DNA of 64,000 nucleotides from Bin55 sp965116055 (GTDB lineage: Bacteria > Pseudomonadota > Gammaproteobacteria > Pseudomonadales > Azotimanducaceae). Of the stretch, positions 1 through 8,449 are shown one piece after another; position 1 is the first letter of the stretch, and the number at the start of each line of letters is the position of its first letter. The notes beneath the pieces were generated by a model. That model made no database searches, was not told the origin of the DNA, and worked only from the letters and a program-made list of their open reading frames with translations. The stretch lies in the NCBI GenBank assembly GCA_965116055.1, contig OZ220466.1, forward strand, positions 2,790,001-2,854,000, written 5' to 3'. Both the position numbers and the translations under genes were made by a program.

Positions 1-2
1 TC

Positions 3-602
3 AATGGGGGCGCGTTTAATGAACTAGCGCGTTACTCATCAAGATGCGCGGAATACGTCGCAAAATCGGCTTTATTGCGTTTTGGGGTTATCCCTGATAA
101 AAAGCATGACATCAATAGTTTATCTAGGCAAATAAGAGATAACAAACCTATTATCGGGCCAATGTGGAAGAACTATGTTGCGTTTACCGATCGCATGAAT
201 GGACCGTCTGGGAATGACCAACAAGGGACGTATTACACAGCCACAAAGGGGGATGTTTCTAAGGCCACGGACTCTGCGTTCAGAACCCTTCATACTGTTG
301 GACTCATGGATTATCTTTACAAGGACATTCAGGGTAATGCAAACATCAATGGGCAACAAAGGCGTTCATTTATGGAAGGTTTTTCAGAAAACTATGATAA
401 TTTGAGGCAGATGGATGAGAATTTTCTGACATCCATGGACGAGCTTGTTAAAAAGAACGGGGGGTTGGAAGACACATGGAAAGACCATACACTTGCAACA
501 TTGGATTACCTTATCTCTATGCACCATTCCATATTGAAGGACTTTCAAAAATTCAACAAAAGGAGAAAACGGCGTGATAAAGACAAGGGTCAACATATCT
601 GA
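3..602 (+). CDS. HEPN-like helical protein, first gene of cassette copy 1 (5' end outside window)
   Basis: The frame is open to the left edge, so the start lies outside the window; TTG at 75 is only an internal candidate. About 200 residues are visible. I do not recognise a named family. The first visible segment (helix with AKSALLRFG, then IPDKKHDINSL) follows the pattern of HEPN domains, where a helix ending in KALLxxxG is followed by P-x-x-x-HD. This is a pattern match by eye, not a search result. The C-terminal half is helical, contains DTWKDHTLATLD, and ends in a basic tail (RRKRRDKDK). The last 29 bases overlap the next gene, which suggests coupled translation. The C-terminal 45 residues match the truncated protein at 4150-4473 closely. 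Confidence 0.6.
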   Translation, partial: NGGAFNELARYSSRCAEYVAKSALLRFGVIPDKKHDINSLSRQIRDNKPIIGPMWKNYVAFTDRMNGPSGNDQQGTYYTATKGDVSKATDSAFRTLHTVGLMDYLYKDIQGNANINGQQRRSFMEGFSENYDNLRQMDENFLTSMDELVKKNGGLEDTWKDHTLATLDYLISMHHSILKDFQKFNKRRKRRDKDKGQHI

Positions 603-1305
603 GTACTGCCACATAAAGGATTTGGGGAAATGTAGGAGCGAATTCACCTGCGCGATAAGGAGTCTCAAATCCTACATAGCCAAAGCCCATGAAATAGCCG
701 AAGACGGGGAGTGGTATGAAACCGAACACCACTGGCTGTATTCCAACATTGATACGGCAAAGGAGTACCTATCTAGAGCCGCGTCATGGCGGCTCGGAAG
801 ACCTGCGGAATATCCGATAGCCGAAAACCTTGACGGGAAGAACGGTACGTACTGTAAACTCGTTGATTCCATTGATGATATAACAGAGGAAGAACAAGAT
901 CGGATCTGCGATGAATCGGGCGGCAATGGGTCTGGCATGGTAGCGATTTATGCGTCATCTGCCGCTAACGCTGTCAAACTCATGTCGTATCTTTACCACG
1001 ATATCGTCCATAGCAATGACTTCAGCCTTGATGAGAAAGGGGATTTCATTCACTATGTTTCACGAAACTTCGCGGTCATGGGCATGGGTGCGGATTATCT
1101 CTTAGATGTTAAAGAGGACGTTATTCGCCAACCAGCCCTATTCCCGACGTGGAAGCGATACACCTGCGACATGCTTGATGACGTCATGGGATTGCAAGAA
1201 TCAGTCCAGAGGGACTTGCAAGAGATTTCCGCCGCGCCGCATCCAAAAGCGGAAGTAAAAGTAAAAAAGAAGTCGCGTCAAAAGGAGCTGGCTCGCGGAA
1301 TGTAA
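574..1305 (+). CDS. Unrecognised helical protein, second gene of cassette copy 1
   Basis: 243 residues, GTG start at 574 with AGGAG at 561-565 as ribosome binding site. There is no signal peptide or membrane segment. The N-terminal segment (AKEYLSRAASWRLGRPAEY) lines up with the HEPN-like helix of the upstream gene. The C-terminal half (LMSYLYHDI, then TWKRYTCDMLDD, then a KVKKKSRQK tail) lines up with LMDYLYKDI, TWKDHTLATLD and the RRKRRDKDK tail upstream. The two genes therefore look like diverged paralogues kept as an overlapping pair. A second copy lies at 4445-5152 with most residues conserved, so the reading frame is under selection or recently duplicated. The function is unknown; a HEPN-type RNase, toxin or antitoxin role is speculation. 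Confidence 0.75.
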   Translation: MIKTRVNISEYCHIKDLGKCRSEFTCAIRSLKSYIAKAHEIAEDGEWYETEHHWLYSNIDTAKEYLSRAASWRLGRPAEYPIAENLDGKNGTYCKLVDSIDDITEEEQDRICDESGGNGSGMVAIYASSAANAVKLMSYLYHDIVHSNDFSLDEKGDFIHYVSRNFAVMGMGADYLLDVKEDVIRQPALFPTWKRYTCDMLDDVMGLQESVQRDLQEISAAPHPKAEVKVKKKSRQKELARGM

Positions 1306-1419
1306 GGAAGACGTAATTGGCACGGAATAACTTCTTGACTTCAGACATTTTGGCGTCATTGGGAAATTGAAAATCCAATAATAACAAGGGGTTACGACCT
1401 GCCATTTCCAAAATGGCAA

Positions 1420-1430
1420 TGTAGTGCCCT
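1420..1430 (+). repeat. 11-bp direct repeat, left copy, flanking the IS1634-like element
   Basis: TGTAGTGCCCT occurs here and again at 3224-3234 in the same orientation, bracketing the GC-rich IS1634-like transposase relic. IS1634-family elements are known for long target duplications, so this may be the target site duplication. I found no convincing terminal inverted repeats inside it, so an alternative is that both copies belong to the ends of neighbouring elements. Confidence 0.5.
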
Positions 1431-1479
1431 TCTAAATTTTTCTCTTGACATGCGGGTTTAAAAGACGATAATTCGCCGC

Positions 1480-3138
1480 ATGTTCATTCGACGCAAACAA
1501 GCTCCAGGCGACCGCACCAAGGTGCAGATCGTCAAATCCGTGCGCCACGGCGACCAGGTGCGCCAGCGGGTGCTGCGCCATGTCGGGACGGCCACCAGCG
1601 CCGCACAACTTGAGCAGCTCGAGCAACTTGCCCAGGTGCTCCTGGAGGAACTCACGCGCGAGGCGAGCCCGCAGACTTCCCTGTTCTCGGTGCAAGAGGT
1701 CGCCGATCTGCTGCGCCAGGCTAGGCGCGCCAGACCGACCGGCAAGCCGCTTGGCATTGACTTGGCCGACTGCCGAGAGGAGAGTCGGGTCGCCATCGGC
1801 GTGCGCAAGGCCTTCGGCGCCGTCTACACCCATTTTGGCTGGGATCGGCTGTTGGGCGCACGCCGCCAGAGCGCCAATCGCATGATCAAGGAGTTGGTCC
1901 TGGCGCGGATTGCCCAGCCCCGGTCCAAGCGGGCCACCGTGCGCGAGCTCGACCATCATGGCGCGCTGTCCCTGAACCTGGACTCGGTCTATCGCAGCAT
2001 GTGATCGGCTTGATGAAGCCCGGATCCAGCAGATTTGCCGGCGTTCGCGGGAAGTCACGGAGACGCTGCTCCCGGGACCGCTGACGGTCGTTTTCTACGA
2101 TACGATGACCTTGTACTTCGAGCGCGAGCAAGACGATGAACTGCGGCGCAAGGGCTACAGCAAGGATGGCAAGCCGAACCGGGTCCAGGCACTGTTTGCC
2201 TTGCTGGCAACTCCAGAGGGCCTGCCCGTGGGGTATGAACTATTCCGGGCGACCGTTACAAAGGCCATACCCTGATCACCGCCCTTGACGAGCTGGAGCG
2301 GCATCATGCGGGGGTGCGGTTCACGGTCGTGGCCGATGCCGGGATGATCAACAAGGCGAACGAGGAAGCCTTGCAACGGCGGGGTACGCCGTACATGCTC
2401 GGCACCCGGTTGAAGACCCTGCCGGCCGCGCAACAGCGTGCGATCCTGGAGCGGGAAGGCTACCGCACATGGACCCAGCAGGCATCTTCGGAATCCATGG
2501 GTCGCTTCCGGCGCCTACCGGACGGTAAGCGCACGCTCTTGGTCACGTGGTCGCCACGCCGGGCCCGCAAGGATGCCCACGACCGGGCGCGGCGCATCGG
2601 GAAGTTGCAAGCGCGTTTGAGCAAGAACCGTGGGACTGCTTCCTACAGCCACCGTGGCGCGGCGCAGTTCCTGGACTTCCCCGACGGGCAGGTGGCGCTG
2701 AACGAGGACAAGATCGCCCAGGCGGCCCGCTGGGATGGCCTGCGAGGCATCATCGCTTGGGGCTGCGACCGGACCGACCCGAGCGGGTTGATCGTCCAAT
2801 ACCGCAGGCTGTCGGAAATCGAAGCGTGCTTCCGCACCAACCAACATGACCTGAGCATCCGACCGATCTTCCACTGGAAGCCACGCCGGGGGCAGGCGCA
2901 CATCGCCATCTGCTACATGGCGTTCTGCTGTCTGCAACATCTGCGCTATCGACTGGAGGTACAGGGGCAGCGGATGAGCCCGGACCGCATTCGTCGGGCG
3001 TTGAACGCCCTACAGATCAGCATGCTGTACGACACGAAAAGCTCAAGAAGGTTCGGCCTCCCCAGCGCCGCGTCAACCGATACCCGGACGATCTACCGCA
3101 CGCTGGGGCTGCACTGGCATCGTGCGCCGTTCCCCTAA
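1480..3138 (+). pseudogene. IS1634-family transposase, two frameshifts
   Basis: Three consecutive frames together encode one IS1634/IS4-type DDE transposase of about 550 residues. The N-terminal part (MFIRRKQAPGDRTKVQIVKS) reads to a stop just after 2000. The extra T in catgtgatcgg there hides the continuation DRLDEARIQQICRRS. That frame carries VVFYDTMTLYFE and RRKGYSKDGKPNRVQ, which are typical of the family, and is lost again near 2249, where one base is missing before GDRYKGHTLITALDELE. The last frame runs to 3138 and includes VVADAGMINKANEEAL and YRRLSEIEACFRTNQHDL. The DNA is far GC-richer than both flanks, which shows it came from elsewhere. It cannot make a complete transposase. Confidence 0.85.
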
Positions 3139-3223
3139 CGCCACCGAGGAAGCCGCGACCGACCAAAGCGTAGCTGCCTTTCCCGATTCCCCGCCCATCT
3201 GATGGGTGACAGCATCCAGCATT

Positions 3224-3234
3224 TGTAGTGCCCT
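3224..3234 (+). repeat. 11-bp direct repeat, right copy
   Basis: Identical to 1420-1430 and in the same orientation; the flanking bases differ on both sides. It marks the right limit of the GC-rich IS1634-like insert and lies just before the IS5-like relic. Confidence 0.5.
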
Positions 3235-3268
3235 ATTTCAAGGTCGATTTATTTAATATCAATAACTT

Positions 3269-4060
3269 ATGATAAAAAAGTCTGAAGTCAAGGCCCGGGC
3301 GGTGCTTGATTCCCGTAGCGTCACCCGGTTTCTTGACGTGGCGCCAGGTGAACCGGTCCCTTCGCGGCAGACTATTGCGCGGTATCGTGATGCGCTGGAT
3401 GAGAACACCATGCGAGAGTTGTTCGAGGATTTCGAGGCACAGTTGCGCGAGCAGGGTTACGAGGCGTGTGGTGGTCAGGTGGTGGACTCGACCTTGGTCC
3501 CGGTGCAACGCAATACCCGGGAGGAGAATAGGGCATTGCAGCGAAATGAGATCCAGGACGCCTGGAAGGAGGACGAGGCGACAGCCAAATTGCGTCAAAA
3601 GGATCGGCATGCGCGTTGGACGAAGAAACATGGGAAGGCATCCTACGGCTATAAGAACCATGTGAATGTCGATGTCGAACACAAGCTCATTCGGGGGGGG
3701 GGGGTACGTCGCCACCCCCGCCAATGACCACGATGTCACGGTGGTGGATGCGTTGATGGATGGCCGCCAACGCGAGGGCCCTTTTATGGGGATGCGGTGT
3801 ATCGGTCGCAAGAAGTGGAGGCGATGTTGCGGGGGCAGGACCTCACTTCACGGATCATGTTCAAGCGCGGTAAGCATCGGGCCCTCACGGCATATCAACG
3901 TCGTGAGAATCGGCGGCGTGCCGAGGTGCGTGTGCGTGTCGAGCATGTGTTTGCCAGTTGCCAGAACGAACTGGGCAATAAATTCATCCGCACCCTCGGG
4001 TTGGACGCGCCTCGGTGCAAATGGGCTTGCAAAACTTGCTCTACAACATGCACCGCCTAG
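3269..4060 (+). pseudogene. IS5-family transposase, N-terminally truncated and frameshifted
   Basis: The frame starting at 3269 encodes an IS5-group DDE transposase from the PSRQTIARYRD segment through GGQVVDSTLVPVQRNTREEN and KLRQKDRHARWTKKHGKASYGYKNHVN. The usual N-terminal DUF772-like region is missing. The frame is lost at a run of 12 G (3693-3704). The next frame carries YVATPANDHDVTVVDALMDG. Near 3781 the reading shifts again into YRSQEVEAMLRG and ends at 4060 with RRENRRRAEVRVRVEHVFA. At least two indels plus the missing N-terminus make this a dead copy. Base composition is closer to the IS1634 relic than to the cassette genes. Confidence 0.85.
3693..3704 (+). repeat. Homopolymer of 12 G
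   Basis: An unbroken run of twelve G sits exactly at the point where the IS5-like transposase changes frame. It could be a slippage hotspot, a decay event or an assembly error. Confidence 0.9.
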
Positions 4061-4093
4061 TGTTTCTAGCGCGCGAGGCGATGGTCTGAACAA

Positions 4094-4124
4094 CGAAGTG
4101 TAGGCGCATTGCGCCTACACTTCG
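4094..4124. repeat. Perfect 15-bp inverted repeat with 1-base centre
   Basis: Arms 4094-4108 (CGAAGTGTAGGCGCA) and 4110-4124 are exact reverse complements. It lies just after the IS5-like relic and before the truncated cassette gene. There is no T-run directly after it, so it is not a classical terminator. It may be part of an IS end or a small palindromic repeat. Confidence 0.8.
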
Positions 4125-4149
4125 GGAAAAACACTAAAAAAGCCCAAAA

Positions 4150-4473
4150 TTGGGTCCATATGACCTGATGTTGGGTGTTTTTTCACTTCAAACACCCAAA
4201 ATTCAATATGCATTCATCATCATCGTACCATGTGACCGAAAAACGGAAAACCCCGAGGTTTTGAGAGGTGCCCTGAAGCAAATGAATGAGAATTACTTAA
4301 GATCCATTGGTGATAAGGTAAAGGACAGCACGTTCATGGGAGATAGATGGAAAGAACATACACTTGCGACACTGGATCACCTTATCCCTATGCACCATTC
4401 CATATTGAATGACTTTGAAAAGTTCAACCGGAGGAGAAAACGCCATGATAAGGACACGGGCCAACATATCTGA
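4150..4473 (+). pseudogene. 5'-truncated first gene of cassette copy 2
   Basis: From about residue 29 onward (KTENPEVLRGALKQMNENYL, RWKEHTLATLDHLIPMHHSI, RRKRHDKDTGQHI) the frame matches the C-terminal 75 or so residues of the gene at 3-602. Everything upstream of that, including the HEPN-like segment, is missing. The first 25 residues (MGPYDLMLGVFSLQTPKIQ) come from unrelated sequence at the insertion boundary and include a hairpin. The frame is still open for 107 residues, but the product would lack the N-terminal domain. It overlaps the next gene by 29 bases, as in copy 1. Insertion of the IS5-like element is the likely cause of the loss. Confidence 0.7.
4171..4199. repeat. 10-bp inverted repeat with T-rich loop
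   Basis: TTGGGTGTTT at 4171-4180 pairs with AAACACCCAA at 4190-4199 across a 9-base loop. It lies inside the unrelated leader of the truncated cassette gene, so it belongs to the insertion boundary rather than to the gene. It may be a terminator remnant. Confidence 0.5.
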
Positions 4474-5152
4474 TTATGCCGGAAAGGATTTGGAGAGATG
4501 TAGGACCGAATTCACTTGTGCAGTTGGATGCCTCAAGTGCTATATGGCCAAGGTGCATGAAATAGCCGAGGACGGCGATTGGTACGAAACTGAACACAAC
4601 TGGTTGTATTTCAATCTAGATATGGTGAAAGAATCCTTATCCAGGGCCACAGCGTGGAGACTTGGCAAACCATCCGAATATCCGATAGGTAGAGATCTTG
4701 ATGGAGAAAACGGCACATACTGCAAGCTCATTGATTCTATTGATGATATAACATCAGAAGAGCAAGATCGCATACGCGAGGAATCGGGCGGCAATGGTGC
4801 AGGTATGATAGGAGTTCATGCTTCATCTGCTGCTAACGCTGTAAAACTCATGTCGCACTTATATTACGACATCGCCCACAGCAAGGACTTCAGGGTAGAC
4901 GAACGCCACGATTTCATCCGCAAGGTTGCCAGAAACTTCGCAACCATGGGTATTGATAGTAATTATTTAGAGGGTGTCAAGAAGGATGTTATTGACCAAC
5001 CAGCCTTATATCAAACATGGAAGCAATACACAAGCGAGATGCTAGATGAAGTCAAGGGATTGCATGAGTCAATCCAGCGCGACTTACAAGAGATTCCTTC
5101 GGGAAAAGTAAAAAAGAAGTCGCGTCAAAAGGCGCTTGCTCACGGAATGTGA
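4445..5152 (+). CDS. Unrecognised helical protein, second gene of cassette copy 2
   Basis: 235 residues from ATG 4445, chosen because GAGGAG at 4431-4436 is well placed and because this start matches the start of the copy 1 homologue at 574. The frame is also open 36 bases upstream. The protein is collinear with the 574-1305 product over its full length; the segments AHEIAEDG/VHEIAEDG, NGTYCKL, GGNG.GM and KVKKKSRQK are shared. It is cytoplasmic and rich in acidic and aromatic residues, with a basic C-terminal tail. Unlike its partner gene it is complete, so this copy now stands alone. Its stop overlaps the start of an IS1595-like fragment. Function unknown. Confidence 0.75.
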   Translation: MIRTRANISDYAGKDLERCRTEFTCAVGCLKCYMAKVHEIAEDGDWYETEHNWLYFNLDMVKESLSRATAWRLGKPSEYPIGRDLDGENGTYCKLIDSIDDITSEEQDRIREESGGNGAGMIGVHASSAANAVKLMSHLYYDIAHSKDFRVDERHDFIRKVARNFATMGIDSNYLEGVKKDVIDQPALYQTWKQYTSEMLDEVKGLHESIQRDLQEIPSGKVKKKSRQKALAHGM

Positions 5153-5306
5153 GAAATGTCTGAATCACAACTGCCGCGGCGTGTCGACCAAATACCTTGA
5201 CAACTACATGCGGTGGCTACAGCTACACGACTTCCATCCCGACCAAACCACTGAAACGAACTTCATTGTCGAGCATGTCGGACCGGATACACATATAACA
5301 ACATAA
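5151..5306 (+). pseudogene. IS1595/ISXO2-like transposase C-terminal fragment
   Basis: Frame from 5151 to the TAA at 5304-5306 encodes RGVSTKYLDNYMRWLQLHD, which resembles the C-terminal end of ISXO2-like (IS1595-group) transposases, where a VSPKHLQRYVxEF segment is typical. Only about 50 residues remain, without a start codon. The fragment begins inside the stop codon of the preceding cassette gene, so a junction lies exactly at that gene's 3' end. Confidence 0.5.
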
Positions 5307-5486
5307 GAGCCTTCTTTTAAATCGCTGTAATCCGCTGCCGGTCGCTATGGGGGCTTTAGACCAATTAGTAGGCTGCTTCACGAGCATTGAAGCCATCTCC
5401 TGCTCAGCGCAAGGCAGTTCTCTCGACTTCTAGTTCGTCAGTACCCGAAGCGCATGCAGAACGATTAGCGTCATTTCTACTCCAGT

Positions 5487-6494
5487 TCAGTCGCGCTGAT
5501 CTGCACATTGTTTCGACTCGACGACGCGCTTGGCAAAGTACGACAATATCGCATCGGCGCCAGCCCGTTTCAAGCACAATAACGACTCTAAAATCACCGC
5601 GTCGCTGAGCCAACCATTTTCGATAGCCGCCATGTGCATAGCGTACTCACCACTCACTTGATACGCGAATAAAGGCACGTTAAACCGTTCCTTTACACGC
5701 CGGATAACATCCAGGTATGGCAGACCAGGTTTTACCATGACGATATCTGCGCCTTCCTCAATATCCAGCTCAATTTCACGCAGCGCCTCGGCACCGTTCA
5801 CAATATCCATTTGATACGTTTTCTTATCACCGCCATCCAGCATCGTTGCCGAGCCAACGGCATCGCGGAAGGGCCCGTAATAAAACGAAGCGTATTTGGC
5901 CGAATACGCCAAGATTTTGGTATTGATGTGACCGGCCTGATCCAGGCTTTGACGGATCGTCTTTACGCGACCGTCCATCATGTCCGATGGCGCAATCATG
6001 TCAGCTCCGGCGTCTGCACACACCACTGCCTGCTGATTGAGCATTTCCAAGGTGGTATCGTTAAGAACGTAGCCGTGTTCATCAACGATGCCGTCCTGTC
6101 CATGCGATGTGTACGGATCAAGCGCCGCGTCGGTTATGACACCGAGGCAGTCCGTAACGCTTTTCACCGCAGCAACGGCCCTAGGAATAAGTCCTTGGGG
6201 ATTCAGCGCCTCACGCCCATCGGCGGTTTTCAACTCCGATTCAATGCAGGGGAATAAGGCAATCGCAGGAATATTAAGGGATTCAACTGCGGCGGCTTCC
6301 CGCTCAAGTAGGTCCACCGACAGTCTACAGATGCCAGGCATTGACGCAACCGGCAAGCGTTGCCTCTTACCTTCGACGACGAAAATTGGATAAATCAGGT
6401 CGCTACGCATTAAGGCGTTTTCCGCGACCAAACGACGTATGAATGGGTCCGTGCGATTGCGGCGCAAACGAACACGTGGAAATTGCGATGACAT
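5487..6494 (-). CDS. hemB: Delta-aminolevulinic acid dehydratase (porphobilinogen synthase)
   Basis: 335 residues, usual length. HemB condenses two 5-aminolevulinate molecules to porphobilinogen in haem and tetrapyrrole synthesis in the cytoplasm. The two Schiff-base lysine motifs are visible (ILAYSAKYAS and IVMVKPGLPYLD). The metal region reads LDPYTSHGQDGIVDEHGY without the three cysteines of zinc-type enzymes, which matches the magnesium-type enzymes of Pseudomonas. ATG start at 6494 gives MSSQFPRVRLRRNR, a normal N-terminus with the RxRRxR pattern. It is the last gene of the leftward run, and the IS-rich region begins shortly after its stop. The C-terminal ten residues (ESKQCADQRD) extend slightly past the usual end. 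Confidence 0.96.
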   Translation of the reverse strand: MSSQFPRVRLRRNRTDPFIRRLVAENALMRSDLIYPIFVVEGKRQRLPVASMPGICRLSVDLLEREAAAVESLNIPAIALFPCIESELKTADGREALNPQGLIPRAVAAVKSVTDCLGVITDAALDPYTSHGQDGIVDEHGYVLNDTTLEMLNQQAVVCADAGADMIAPSDMMDGRVKTIRQSLDQAGHINTKILAYSAKYASFYYGPFRDAVGSATMLDGGDKKTYQMDIVNGAEALREIELDIEEGADIVMVKPGLPYLDVIRRVKERFNVPLFAYQVSGEYAMHMAAIENGWLSDAVILESLLCLKRAGADAILSYFAKRVVESKQCADQRD

Positions 6495-6611
6495 GGCTAC
6501 TGATTCCTCGTTCTAAACTACATCCAAATTAAGCGTTCGCAGTCATCTGTTAGCCTTCGACTCTCTCGGCTTATAACACTGCAGAAAACCAATGAAAAAT
6601 TCCATCACCAC

Positions 6612-7088
6612 TCATTCAAGCTGCGTCAGGGTCATCACAATCTCCGACGCATCTTGCATCGTCACGGAAATTTCAAACGTATCTTCATCTTTACGACGAT
6701 AAGTGAGGCGGACAATGTCCGCAGTCGAGTCCGCGTCGAATGTGACGGATTGCTCCGTCAACTCGACCAGCGTCATGCGTGTGACGGGGCCGAGCGGTTC
6801 GTAACCTGGGCCCCATCGTTGGAGTGACAAAACCAACGAATCATCAACTTGCGAAATCACGATAAATTCATGCACCGTGGTCATACCGCCGGTCCCAATG
6901 CGCACTGAGGCCTGCACCGAATTAGCGCTTGGGCGGCTCCAGATTTCCTCAATCGTGCTGGATCCGAGTTGGCCGACCCATGATCCTGCCATCCAGGCGA
7001 GATCCGCAACCGAGTGTTGTTGAGCGAGCGTTGGCGTACAAAAGCAAAAACTCATAACGACCGCGAAGTTAGCGACTGCTTTTTTCAT
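6612..7088 (-). CDS. Secreted DUF6265-like protein
   Basis: About 158 residues from ATG at 7088; the frame is open upstream, but MKKAVANFAVVMSFCFCTPTLAQQ is an obvious signal peptide and fixes the start. The mature part begins LAWMAGSWVGQLGSSTIEEIW and continues as alternating beta strands, the pattern of DUF6265 proteins (lipocalin-like barrel, unknown function). It probably acts in the periplasm. It lies 91 bases downstream of the DadA-like oxidase gene and 117 bases before hemB on the same strand, so cotranscription is possible. Nothing in the sequence indicates a ligand. Confidence 0.75.
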   Translation of the reverse strand: MKKAVANFAVVMSFCFCTPTLAQQHSVADLAWMAGSWVGQLGSSTIEEIWSRPSANSVQASVRIGTGGMTTVHEFIVISQVDDSLVLSLQRWGPGYEPLGPVTRMTLVELTEQSVTFDADSTADIVRLTYRRKDEDTFEISVTMQDASEIVMTLTQLE

Positions 7089-7179
7089 GGTTAGCGAATA
7101 CCTAGTTGAAGCAAATATGTTAGCGTGAATTTCGGACCTGTCGCTAGGAGTCAAAGGTGTCATGCGCCCAATTGGCAAC

Positions 7180-8286
7180 TCACAAACGACACGGCGACAA
7201 TTCCTCCGCGCTCAGGAGATCAAGACCATCCACTGAAGTTCCTGCAAGAAGCGCCACCGCCATCTTGGAATAAGCCGGCGCTGTCTGAATGCCGAAACCG
7301 CCTAGCGCTGCCACCCAGAAAAACTGCTCGTCATGGGGATCAAATCCAATCACTGGTTGGGCGTCCGGCACAAACGAACGAAGTCCTGCCCATGCACTTG
7401 TCGGACGCTCAATTTCCAGCGATGTGCACCAATTCAACCTATCTAGGATAATGGCTACATCGAGATCTTCCGGTTGTGCGTCGCAGGGCGGCGAATCTGT
7501 CTCATCCGCTGGAGACACCATAAGCAATGAGCCTTCAGGCTTGAAGTAAATACCGCCTGACATCCTGTAGCACATCGGGTGTGCCCTGCAATCCATACCC
7601 GGATCAACCAACACACCCGTTCGTCGGCGCGGTTGCAGTCCAATAGGCATGACGCCTGCAGCACGGGCGATTACATCCGACCATGCGCCAGCCGCATTTA
7701 CAAGTATGTCTACATCCACTACAGATCCTTGCGACATCGTTAAACGCCAAGTTGATGGGTGTCGTTCAATGGACGTCACCCGGCGCGAACCCTCCAACTC
7801 GCCGCCGCGCGTAGCCAGCAGCATGCGATAACCCTTCAAGATGGCGTCGACATCTAATCGAAGAGAACGTACATCAAGTATCCCGGCCGTAAACCGCTCA
7901 CTTAATAGTGGCGCTCGTTTATGAAGTTCCTTATCGTCGAGTAGTTTCAGCCACGGACAACGATCAATCCATTCGTCCACAAAAGCTTCAACAAACTCAC
8001 GCTTTTCATAGGTCTCGAAAGCAACATGATCGAGAGGCTCCGCAAGCTGTGCAAAGCCTTCTGGCGGCTGCCGATAGAACGATTCTGCTACTTGCGTCAA
8101 TCGATGGACGAGATCGTTTTCAAACGCAAGATGCAATACTGCAGCGGAACGACCGGTGCTGTGATAGCCTGGTTGAAACTCTTGTTCAAAGACAGTGACA
8201 TGAAAATGAGCCGCCAATTCGGCAGCGGTTGCAACGCCTGCTATCCCGCCACCGATCACGCCAATACGGGAGGTTTTACTTGACAT
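7180..8286 (-). CDS. FAD-dependent oxidoreductase, DadA/glycine-oxidase type
   Basis: 368 residues with an N-terminal Rossmann FAD motif (IGVIGGGIAGVATAAEL, about residues 7-24), followed by the HSTGRSAAVLH segment seen in DAO-family oxidases. Near the C-terminus WAGLRSFVPDAQPVIGFD and the glycine-rich GGFGIQTAPAYSKM match the FAD-contacting end of the family. Such enzymes oxidise amines or D-/secondary amino acids to imino acids. The substrate cannot be told. ATG start at 8286. It sits downstream of the peptide-related group, which fits a role in amino acid catabolism, but this is inference. Confidence 0.85.
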   Translation of the reverse strand: MSSKTSRIGVIGGGIAGVATAAELAAHFHVTVFEQEFQPGYHSTGRSAAVLHLAFENDLVHRLTQVAESFYRQPPEGFAQLAEPLDHVAFETYEKREFVEAFVDEWIDRCPWLKLLDDKELHKRAPLLSERFTAGILDVRSLRLDVDAILKGYRMLLATRGGELEGSRRVTSIERHPSTWRLTMSQGSVVDVDILVNAAGAWSDVIARAAGVMPIGLQPRRRTGVLVDPGMDCRAHPMCYRMSGGIYFKPEGSLLMVSPADETDSPPCDAQPEDLDVAIILDRLNWCTSLEIERPTSAWAGLRSFVPDAQPVIGFDPHDEQFFWVAALGGFGIQTAPAYSKMAVALLAGTSVDGLDLLSAEELSPCRL

Positions 8287-8449
8287 ATACCGATCTCTAA
8301 ACGCTCGCTTTCACTACGCCATCAACGCCAGTATGCTCTGCGCACTTCCAGTGCGCTGAGAGTCGGTTCTTTGATCAATAAAAACTTCCACGCCGCTGGC
8401 CTAACCATAAAACTAATGCAACCCGCATACCGCGACGCAAGAACGGGAT

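Noticed and set aside
1184..1411. Reverse frame overlapping the end of the first cassette
   Set aside because: Its best stretch (DFQFPNDAKMSEVKKLF) is short, and most of it is antisense to the cassette gene; not supported as a gene.
1432..2058. Reverse open frame opposite the IS1634-like transposase
   Set aside because: Antisense of a recognisable transposase in GC-rich DNA; the protein has no credible features.
5387..5613. Small frames on both strands downstream of hemB
   Set aside because: They overlap the hemB 3' end and have no ribosome binding site or conserved pattern.
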